DNA of 64,000 nt from contig NZ_CP121472.1 of assembly GCF_036208045.1 (NCBI RefSeq), positions 1,933,531-1,997,530 of the forward strand, in the 5' to 3' direction. The translations under genes and the position numbers were made by a program. How positions within the stretch are numbered: the first letter of the stretch is position 1; each line of letters starts with the position of its first letter. The DNA is from Thiorhodovibrio winogradskyi (GTDB lineage: Bacteria; Pseudomonadota; Gammaproteobacteria; Chromatiales; Chromatiaceae). Under the pieces are notes generated by a model that was not told the DNA's origin, did no database searches, and worked only from the letters and a program-made list of their open reading frames with translations. This document shows, one piece after another, positions 47,818-53,582 of the stretch.

Positions 47818-48102
47818 CTAACTAGTGTTTATATTGTTACCTGTCTCGATTAATAGATTAGCAAAATCGTAAAATGTCCCTCCTCCTGCCACCTGTTCAA
47901 GCGCCTCGTCACTTAGTTCATCATTTTTTGCGATCTGTTTTACTTTTTCATTGGCAACTATTAGGTCTTCTTCTGTAACACCATTCTCTTTTAAAAGAGC
48001 CAGCAAAGCAGCTTTATCTTTTTGTGCTATAAGCTCATTGCATCTTTCGCTTATCTCTTCATTTTCAACTAGTTTTGTAAAAAATGCTTCTACGGTTTGC
48101 AT
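47818..48102 (-). CDS. Nif11-type leader peptide precursor (94 aa)
   Basis: A 94-residue precursor. AAGGAGAAGAGAAA precedes ATG 48102, and the longer frame upstream is discarded. Residues 1-70 form a Nif11-like leader (VEAFFTKLVENEEISERCNEL, LLKENGVTEEDL). The double-glycine site is in ELSDEALEQVAGG at 62-74, and the short core is 20 residues (GTFYDFANLLIETGNNINTS) with no Cys. Such precursors are normally modified by LanM/radical-SAM-type enzymes or exported by C39 peptidase-ABC transporters, none of which are in the window. It is AT-rich compared with the chromosome. The IS200-like right end abuts its stop codon. Confidence 0.8.
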   Translation of the reverse strand: MQTVEAFFTKLVENEEISERCNELIAQKDKAALLALLKENGVTEEDLIVANEKVKQIAKNDELSDEALEQVAGGGTFYDFANLLIETGNNINTS

Positions 48103-48247
48103 TTTCTCTTCTCCTTTTATGTTATGCCTAACGTTATGCTCACCGGCGCGGGGGCAGGCTTGTCCCGCGAATTGGGGCGGGCTTTGCCCGTTATTAGCTG
48201 GGATTGCAATTAACTGCAAGGCTTGATTTAGGTTGGCGGTGGCTTTG

Positions 48248-48320
48248 GCCCAACGTTAGAGCTAAGCAGAATCGTCCGAGCGAGAGCGAGGGCGATTTCT
48301 GCTTCAGCGACTCGTTGGAT
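48248..48320 (-). other. attC site F
   Basis: Full consensus at both ends: ATCCAAC as R'' and GTTGGGC as R' in minus orientation (48314-48320 and 48248-48254). The arms GCTGAAGCAGAAATCGCCC and GGACGATTCTGCTTAGC pair with extrahelical bases. Confidence 0.88.
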
Positions 48321-48543
48321 TCTGCGGACTTGCTATACCAAAGTCAGTATTAATGTTTTCGTCCGCCCGTGGATCGCCACTGAAAAATGCCTTTCGTCTC
48401 AAAAGCGAAAGCGGTTTCTGGATTAACTCCTTGTTATCCAGAAACCGCTTTCGCTTTTGATATCATACATTTTGGAATTTGTCAGTGACATTTGTCTGGG
48501 TGGACAATTTGAAGGTTTATTTGAGTCGTTTTACACTTTATGA
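48321..48543 (-). other. Non-coding integron cassette between attC I and attC F
   Basis: A cassette body of about 220 nt without a credible open frame. It contains a hairpin with 23-bp perfect arms. Non-coding cassettes that produce small RNAs are known in other integrons; whether this one is transcribed is not shown. Confidence 0.6.
48401..48458 (-). repeat. 23-bp perfect inverted repeat in the non-coding cassette
   Basis: Arms at 48401-48423 and 48436-48458 are exact complements (each starts or ends AAAAGCGAAAGCGG...). The 12-nt loop on the minus strand contains AAGGAG. It could be a structured RNA or a bidirectional terminator. Confidence 0.9.
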
Positions 48544-48637
48544 ATCCAACTAGTAAGCATTTATCCATCGGGCGCTAAGCCGTGAGTCCGATCATGCGCT
48601 GAACTCTCAGCGCCCGATGGATAAATGTCTGTTGGAC
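48544..48637 (-). other. attC site I (long, near-perfect arms)
   Basis: ATCCAAC at 48544-48550 and GTTGGAC at 48631-48637 both fit the consensus. A 19-bp perfect arm pair (CATTTATCCATCGGGCGCT and complement, 48558-48576 and 48609-48627) encloses a 32-nt variable terminal structure. It is the longest attC here, at 94 bp. Confidence 0.85.
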
Positions 48638-48932
48638 TAATCCGATCCTGGCACGGGCTCTCCGGCGCAGAGGCTCGAGAGCTGGCTTCTTAGGGGATTG
48701 TATTGGTCAGACCCCGGGAGTGCGGGGGTGGTGTTGGCGCTGAAGCAGCGGCACGGGCGGCAGCGGGAGGGGAAATACGTCATTTGGTGGCCTCCCTGGG
48801 GGAAGATGCGCTGTGTATTAGCGCTGAGTTTAGTCGATTCTCGAGCGCGAGTCGAGCGCGTGCACGGACCCGAGATCGGGCCGAAACGTTTCTCATGGCA
48901 GGTGAAGGGAGGGGACGAGTGATCGGCGCGCA

Positions 48933-50090
48933 CTATCCTCCATCACGGCGTTTGGGAGCCAAGGCGGTGCGCACCCGCAGTCGTCCGCCGCGACAGCTCT
49001 GGCAGGGAAAACCATCAAAGGTCTTGGAAGGTTGCGGATGCCCGGTGGTGCCCGGCTCAGTTGGCATGATTGCAACAGGACGCGCTTGCACCGCGCCGAT
49101 CGCCGCGCGGATGGCCGGCAAGCGCTGAGCACGACAACGATTGGCCAGGAAGCCGAAATGACGCACGCGCATGAAGCCTTTTGGTAACACATGGAGCAGA
49201 AAGCGGCGCAACAGTTCCTCACCGGAGAGGGTCATGACTTTGCGCTGGTCGCCATCGCGGTAGTCCTTGTAGCTGAGTTCAACGGACTCGCCATCAAAGC
49301 TGAGTAGGCGGCTGTCGCTCAGCGCGGTGCGGTGGCTGTAGCGTCCGAGGTAGTCGACGACGGTGTCGCCGCGCGCCAGGCAGGGCTTGGAAAAGACCAC
49401 CCACTCGGTGCCCATCAGGGTATCGAGCATGCGATCGATCTCGCGTGGATCGGTTAACCGGCTCAATTCGCCAGCCGCGACGGCCTGGCGCAGACGACTG
49501 ACAAAGCCGCCACGCACGTGACGCGAGAGCGCCCGCACCGGGAATAGGTAGGTGCTTTTCGCGGGATGCCACTGACCGGTGGCGGAGAATGCCCCGCCCG
49601 GCACCAAACAATGCAGATGCACATGCCGGGTGAGCGTCTGTCCCCAGGTATGGAGCACGGCGGTCATTCCCAGTTGTCCATCCAGGCGCTTGGGGTTGGC
49701 ACCGAAGGCGGACAATGTGGCCCAGACCGTCTCGAACAGCAGATCATAGAGCTGTTTGGGATGGACCTCGATCCAGCCATTGAGGGCGGACGGCAGCGTG
49801 AAGACCAGATGGTGATAGGTCACCGGCAGCAAGGCCGCGCGCTGACGCGCGCACCATGCCTCGGAGGCCTGGCGCTGGCAGCGCGGGCAGTGACGGTCGC
49901 GACAGGCGTGGTAACACAGCGCATCGGCATCGCACTGATCACAGTGCAAGGCGAATCCGCCGAGGACCGCGGTGCGGCAATCGCGGATGTGGTGACACAC
50001 CTGCCACTGCCGTGGGCTCAAGGTCTGGGTCGCGACCAAGCCGTCAAGACACGCGTTGACCAGCACTTGCAGGGAGGCGGACTTAGCCAT
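48933..50090 (-). CDS. IS91-family transposase (Zn-binding, HUH)
   Basis: A 385-residue transposase. The start at ATG 50090 lies inside the last codons of the recombinase gene, so the two are coupled; the longer frame to 50507 is a shadow. It has an N-terminal zinc-binding region (CDQCDADALCYHACRDRHC in part, then PRCQ), the HUH motif RHVHLHCLVPGG near residue 165, a Tyr region DYLGRYSHRTALSD and the C-terminal GFMRVRHFGFLANRCR. IS91-type enzymes drive rolling-circle transposition and can mobilise adjacent DNA. Confidence 0.9.
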   Translation of the reverse strand: MAKSASLQVLVNACLDGLVATQTLSPRQWQVCHHIRDCRTAVLGGFALHCDQCDADALCYHACRDRHCPRCQRQASEAWCARQRAALLPVTYHHLVFTLPSALNGWIEVHPKQLYDLLFETVWATLSAFGANPKRLDGQLGMTAVLHTWGQTLTRHVHLHCLVPGGAFSATGQWHPAKSTYLFPVRALSRHVRGGFVSRLRQAVAAGELSRLTDPREIDRMLDTLMGTEWVVFSKPCLARGDTVVDYLGRYSHRTALSDSRLLSFDGESVELSYKDYRDGDQRKVMTLSGEELLRRFLLHVLPKGFMRVRHFGFLANRCRAQRLPAIRAAIGAVQARPVAIMPTEPGTTGHPQPSKTFDGFPCQSCRGGRLRVRTALAPKRRDGG

Positions 50091-50931
50091 GCGCCGCCTC
50101 CAACTGGGCAATGACATCGAGCATGCCTTCACCCTCACGCGCGCTCGGCAGCCAATGCACATAGCGCAGGGTGGTGTGAATGCTCTGATGCCCGAGCAAG
50201 CGTTGCAGGCGCTGCACTGGCAGCCCGGCGGCCAGCTGATGGGTGGCATAGGCGTGGCGCAGCCCATGGATGCCGCCGACCTTGTGCACACCGGCGCGCT
50301 GCTTGGCCTGAGTGAAGGCTTTCTGCAGCGTGGTGGGCGCGAGCCGCGTCCCGGCGCGTCCGGCAAACAGCCACGCGCCCGGGCGATAGGCGCGCCAGTA
50401 GGCACGCAGTTGCGCCAACAAGGTCGGCGAGAGCGGGACCATGCGGTCCTTGGCGCCCTTGCCCTGTTCAATGCGCAACAGTCGGCGCTCCCCATCGATA
50501 TCGCCAACGCGAACCGCCAGCACTTCGTTCAGGCGCAGCCCGCAGCCATAGCACAGGCTGAGCATCATGTGATGGCGCACATCCGCACAAGCGCGCAGGA
50601 TGGCCGCCACCTCTTCGCGCGTGAGCAGCTCGGGTATGCGTTGAGGGCGCTTGGGCAGGGTGACGGCCAGGTCCACCGCCGGCCAGTTGAGCACCTGGAG
50701 GTAGAAAAAGCGGATGCCATGGTAGAACAGGCGCACGCTTGCCGGGGCGAGCCCACGCTCGCGCACCAAGTGCTCGAAGTAGCACTGTACATCATCCGGC
50801 ATCAAGGTGTCAGGCGCGCGGTGGGTAAATTTGGCGAGATCGCGCACCGCGGCGAGGTAGCTCTGGTGGGTGCGCGGGGAGAAGCCATGCATCTGCATGG
50901 CGGCAATCATACGTTGGCGTAATGCGGTCAT
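50083..50931 (-). CDS. Tyrosine recombinase/integrase associated with the IS91-like element
   Basis: A 282-residue recombinase from ATG 50931, which has GAGG upstream. The SAM-like core-binding domain comes first (MHGFSPRTHQSYLAAVRDLA in part), then the catalytic domain with Arg in YGCGLRLNEVLAV, Lys in GKGAKDRMVPL, HGLRHAYATH, LGHQSIHTT and the nucleophile Tyr in LRYVHW. It lacks the integron-specific insertion, so it is not IntI. A subgroup of IS91 relatives is known to carry such an extra recombinase. Confidence 0.88.
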   Translation of the reverse strand: MTALRQRMIAAMQMHGFSPRTHQSYLAAVRDLAKFTHRAPDTLMPDDVQCYFEHLVRERGLAPASVRLFYHGIRFFYLQVLNWPAVDLAVTLPKRPQRIPELLTREEVAAILRACADVRHHMMLSLCYGCGLRLNEVLAVRVGDIDGERRLLRIEQGKGAKDRMVPLSPTLLAQLRAYWRAYRPGAWLFAGRAGTRLAPTTLQKAFTQAKQRAGVHKVGGIHGLRHAYATHQLAAGLPVQRLQRLLGHQSIHTTLRYVHWLPSAREGEGMLDVIAQLEAAHG

Positions 50932-51057
50932 CGTCAGACCCTCTGTCAACGACCCTGATTGGGTCATCTTCAGTGTGGGCGACAATGTGCAATTGCGCTG
51001 TCAGTGGCAGGTGTGGGTTGGGGGCCGGTAGGTCCGGAAGCTCCGCGGAGCGGATTA

Positions 51058-51119
51058 GTTCAACGCCAGCATCAGCCGCGCGAGCGGGAGCGAGCGTCGG
51101 CTGGATGCAATCGTTAGGC
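51058..51119 (-). other. attC site D
   Basis: In minus orientation R'' is GCCTAAC and R' is GTTGAAC, both full consensus. The arms GCATCCAGCCGACGCTCGC and GCGCGGCTGATGC pair. From base 51062 to 51119 it is identical to attC C, because the whole cassette is duplicated. Confidence 0.88.
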
Positions 51120-51156
51120 TCTTTTTGACCATTTTGCCGACACCAGGAAAAAGGTA

Positions 51157-51381
51157 ATGAAGCCAAAACAAGCAACGAATGCTTGCCCGTTTTGCGGATT
51201 TCGTGCGACTCGCATTCTTGGACCTGCAACGCAGCCTGCATCGACGCACGCCAAAGGCTATCAGGTTGAGTGCATTAACTGCGGCGCACGCGGGCCTTGC
51301 GGGTTTGCGGATGAATCTAGCGCAATCCGTACTTGGGATTGCGGCGACGTTGGTTTTCAGCGTCCGCTTGTTTCAGCCTAA
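51157..51381 (+). CDS. Lar-like restriction-alleviation zinc-ribbon protein, cassette copy 1 (reverse orientation)
   Basis: A 74-residue protein with two Cys pairs arranged as in Lar-family proteins: ACPFCGFRATRI and YQVECINCGARGPCGFADE. AAGGTA lies before the ATG. Lar-type proteins relieve host type I restriction or modulate methylation; here the function is inferred only from the zinc-ribbon pattern. The gene reads toward the integrase, opposite to its cassette's attC orientation, so it needs its own promoter. The stop codon falls in the GCCTAAC box. The protein is identical to copy 2. Confidence 0.68.
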   Translation: MKPKQATNACPFCGFRATRILGPATQPASTHAKGYQVECINCGARGPCGFADESSAIRTWDCGDVGFQRPLVSA

Positions 51382-51449
51382 CGACAAGCTCAGCCGACGC
51401 CTGCTGAGCGATAGCGAAGCGGGCGGTCGGCTGAAGCAGCTTGTTAGCG
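51376..51449 (-). other. attC site B
   Basis: In minus orientation R'' is CGCTAAC (one off consensus) and R' is GTTAGGC. The arms AAGCTGCTTCAGCCGACCGCC and GGCGTCGGCTGAGCTTGT pair with bulges. It follows the stop of the UDG-like gene by about 22 nt, the normal gene-attC spacing. Confidence 0.87.
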
Positions 51450-51471
51450 GTTCGCTTGCTAAAGGATAACT

Positions 51472-52173
51472 TTAACAAGCATCAAAAACTTCCTTTAAAG
51501 TGTAAGTCAATTCTTCGGGGTTCCGTGCGTCACTTCTCTGCCATCGGGCATAAGCAATTGTTGGGATACCTTTATAGCGGCCACGCTGGGTGTCTTTGGT
51601 GCTGATGCTTCTGTCTATTTGTAAGCCAGGCAAATTGTCACGGGCAAAACTTCCTTCTACTAATATCACATCGGGATTGATTGCCAAGATTAGATCTTCG
51701 GAACGCGAAATATTTTCATTTATATCAATACCATAACTACGCGCGCAATCAATCAGCTTGCTAAGTTCGCCGTTACGAGTAGCGGGGTAAAACAAATTTG
51801 TTTTAACTACACTATTTTCTAAAATATCAATTAGATCAGCATCTTCAAAACACCGCCTAGTAGTCTCGGCTATTGCGTACTGATTTCTTATGCCCCACAG
51901 AAAGCGTCCCTGTCGATCTCGATCCATATACTGAAGGCATCCGAGTGGCTCAAACTCCTCAACCCTGCGTCTGGTGTCATTAAAATATCCTGGGCCGGGA
52001 TTAGAGCCAATAATCAACAATCTTGGATTTTCTATTAAATCACTGAACAAGATTTGCGATCCAAGATAAAGATAATTAATTTCATCATCTTTTTCGCACA
52101 AATCACAAAGTGCATAGTGTAAATCCTCGGCGTAAACTTTAATTTCATCGTATTCATTGAATAAATTTGACAT
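51472..52173 (-). CDS. Cassette protein, uracil-DNA-glycosylase-fold-like
   Basis: A 233-residue protein. AAGGTG is 9 nt before ATG 52173; the longer frame runs back through attC C and is rejected. LLIIGSNPGPGYFND near residues 50-65 resembles the motif A loop of uracil-DNA glycosylases (GxDPG/GxNPG). Later strands (LIDILENSVVKTNLFYPA, LAINPDVILVEGSFA) and IPTIAYARWQ would fit the same alpha/beta fold. I cannot see a clear catalytic Asp or His motif, so activity is uncertain. It is AT-rich and bounded by attC C and attC B, so it is a complete cassette. Confidence 0.6.
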   Translation of the reverse strand: MSNLFNEYDEIKVYAEDLHYALCDLCEKDDEINYLYLGSQILFSDLIENPRLLIIGSNPGPGYFNDTRRRVEEFEPLGCLQYMDRDRQGRFLWGIRNQYAIAETTRRCFEDADLIDILENSVVKTNLFYPATRNGELSKLIDCARSYGIDINENISRSEDLILAINPDVILVEGSFARDNLPGLQIDRSISTKDTQRGRYKGIPTIAYARWQRSDARNPEELTYTLKEVFDAC

Positions 52174-52193
52174 GTCTTTTTCACCTTTTGTCT

Positions 52194-52255
52194 CGCTAAC
52201 GCCAGCATCAGCCGCGCGAGCGGGAGCGAGCGTCGGCTGGATGCAATCGTTAGGC
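52194..52255 (-). other. attC site C
   Basis: In minus orientation R'' is GCCTAAC and R' is GTTAGCG (one off consensus). The arms are identical to site D. It is the attC of Lar cassette copy 2. Confidence 0.87.
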
Positions 52256-52292
52256 TCTTTTTGACCATTTTGCCGACACCAGGAAAAAGGTA

Positions 52293-52517
52293 ATGAAGCC
52301 AAAACAAGCAACGAATGCTTGCCCGTTTTGCGGATTTCGTGCGACTCGCATTCTTGGACCTGCAACGCAGCCTGCATCGACGCACGCCAAAGGCTATCAG
52401 GTTGAGTGCATTAACTGCGGCGCACGCGGGCCTTGCGGGTTTGCGGATGAATCTAGCGCAATCCGTACTTGGGATTGCGGCGACGTTGGTTTTCAGCGTC
52501 CGCTTGTTTCAGCCTAA
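52293..52517 (+). CDS. Lar-like restriction-alleviation zinc-ribbon protein, cassette copy 2 (reverse orientation)
   Basis: It encodes the same 74-residue protein as 51157-51381, with identical upstream sequence including the ribosome site. Cys pairs CPFCG and CINCG plus a third GPCGF give a zinc ribbon. The repeated unit covers attC C plus the body up to the next GCCTAACG, which shows that this is a cassette-level duplication, with the attC on the left and the gene antisense to it. Confidence 0.68.
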   Translation: MKPKQATNACPFCGFRATRILGPATQPASTHAKGYQVECINCGARGPCGFADESSAIRTWDCGDVGFQRPLVSA

Positions 52518-52570
52518 CGCCAGCATCAGCCGCGCGCTATTCGCGCGTCGGCTGGATGCCATCGTTAGCA
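52512..52570 (-). other. attC site A (first attC from the integrase)
   Basis: In minus orientation R'' is TGCTAAC (two off consensus) and R' is GTTAGGC. The arms GGCATCCAGCCGACGCGCG and CGCGCGGCTGATGC enclose a 3-nt loop. It follows the stop codon of the 52574-52957 gene directly. Confidence 0.87.
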
Positions 52571-52573
52571 AAA

Positions 52574-52957
52574 TTACTTCGCAAATAGATTACTAAACTT
52601 CGAAATGATCTCATTATGGAATCTTTCGTCGCTAGCATACTTCACGACCCAAGGAACAAAAGGATGCTTACTGTTGCTGTATTTGTCTGTTTCTTGTATC
52701 GCAGAATGGCCAAAGTTGATTATCAAAGCGCTAATAAAGTCTAAGAATAAAAAGAAACCAGCAGGAGTCTTGCTGTCTAGATCATTCTTGCAATAAGCGC
52801 TCGGGTCGTCGAGTGACTCTATCTTTATGATAAGTGTATCGACATCCGCTGAAGTAACAGAACTCTTTATTGATTTGAGCAGCTCTTCAGTTAGGGTATT
52901 TGATATAAATTGTTCAAACGCTAAATCTAGCATTTCATTTAAGTTCATTTTATACAT
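52574..52957 (-). CDS. Hypothetical cassette protein (127 aa)
   Basis: A 127-residue soluble protein that I do not recognise. It is helical at both ends (NEMLDLAFEQFISNTL; NEIISKFSNLFAK) with a hydrophobic middle (FFLFLDFISALIINFGH). The stop codon is 4 nt from attC A, the usual cassette geometry. It is AT-rich. The next gene ends only 27 nt upstream with no attC between, so both sit in one cassette. An immunity- or toxin-like role is possible but unsupported. Confidence 0.65.
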   Translation of the reverse strand: MYKMNLNEMLDLAFEQFISNTLTEELLKSIKSSVTSADVDTLIIKIESLDDPSAYCKNDLDSKTPAGFFLFLDFISALIINFGHSAIQETDKYSNSKHPFVPWVVKYASDERFHNEIISKFSNLFAK

Positions 52958-52984
52958 TCCGTTTCGGCGTTGTTCGCTGTCAAT

Positions 52985-53410
52985 TCACATTACGACGGAG
53001 AAATTGAATTTGACACCTAACTTTCTTGCCTTCTTCGCATATTCAATGCTCTCAGAGAGCTCAGCTACAACGGCATCATAATCGTTTTTCAGGACACCAA
53101 ACCTCGGCTTCTCGGTTGTGATTGCCGTAAGAAGTCCGTTGAGAATCCCGAGCGCATCCTCAGCCGATTTCCACACTCCGTCGCGTGCCATCAATTTGTT
53201 CGTCGATTGTATTTCATCGGGTAACTCATCATCACCGAGGTTGAATTGCATGTCGGTGTGATCAAGCAGACTGGAAAACGGCTCCAACCCGGCTACGCTT
53301 GCCAATTTGTCCAGCTTGTCAGCGTGCTTGTACAGCGCCCACTTGTCACTTTCATCAGATGCTACCTCACCATTATTGAGGAGATGATTCGCCCAAAGTA
53401 CTGTACTCAA
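52985..53410 (-). CDS. Conserved hypothetical cassette protein (141 aa)
   Basis: A 141-residue protein starting with TTG at 53410, preceded by AGGAGAG. It begins STVLWANHLLNNGEVASDES, followed by a charged helical region (YKHADKLDKLASVAG) and a helical C-terminal end (EYAKKARKLGVKFNF). I recall similar small proteins annotated as hypothetical in proteobacteria, but no function is known to me. It is the cassette gene nearest the presumed attI, where expression from an integron promoter should be strongest. Confidence 0.68.
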   Translation of the reverse strand: MSTVLWANHLLNNGEVASDESDKWALYKHADKLDKLASVAGLEPFSSLLDHTDMQFNLGDDELPDEIQSTNKLMARDGVWKSAEDALGILNGLLTAITTEKPRFGVLKNDYDAVVAELSESIEYAKKARKLGVKFNFSVVM

Positions 53411-53582
53411 AGTTCTCTCCTGACAGCTAACAGTTAACTAGACAGAAAGTTGGTCGGGTATGCTAGACAGATTCTGCCTAGCCCCAGTAGTATGGATTCG
53501 GCCTAGTGCAGAGACTAAAGCTTGAGCGCTGAGGTGGACGCTGAAATCCAACACTTTCTGCCTGTGAATCCGAGGCTAGCAC
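53411..53582. promoter_or_regulatory. Presumed attI and integrase promoter region
   Basis: 172 nt between the first cassette gene and intI. It contains two CTAGACAG direct repeats (53438-53445 and 53463-53470), two GCCTAG (53476 and 53501) and GTTAGCT/GTTAACT boxes in minus orientation (53425-53438) near which the first cassette should begin. These are candidate integrase-binding sites, not proven. A LexA-like palindrome was looked for and not found in canonical form. Confidence 0.5.

Larger units (their letters stand above)
48638..51057 (-). mobile_element. IS91-like element with tyrosine recombinase, occupying one cassette position
   Basis: It lies between attC I and attC D and carries a Zn-binding Y2/HUH-type transposase and an upstream tyrosine recombinase. 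The right side abuts GTTCAAC, so the minus strand reads GAAC next to the element; GAAC is the classical IS91 insertion tetranucleotide. Both borders show TAATCCG in inverted orientation. Borders are approximate. The 295 nt at 48638-48932 hold no gene I can support. Confidence 0.6.

Noticed and set aside
48126-48195. A further attC upstream of the Nif11 gene (GCCTAACG at 48126)
   Set aside because: One GTTAGGC box is present in minus orientation, but I could not pair credible arms; the region consists of small GGGC/GCCC hairpins. It may be a degraded site.
50083-50931. Second integron integrase
   Set aside because: It is a tyrosine recombinase but lacks the IntI-specific insertion and is coupled to an IS91-type transposase, so it belongs to that element.
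51055-51241. Minus-strand frames through the Lar cassettes (also 52035-52385)
   Set aside because: They run through the attC arms and have no ribosome site. The plus-strand frame shows conserved Cys pairs and a good ribosome site.
53421-53436. LexA (SOS) box controlling intI
   Set aside because: CTGACAGCTAACAG is present but is two bases too short for CTGT-N8-ACAG. I do not call SOS control.
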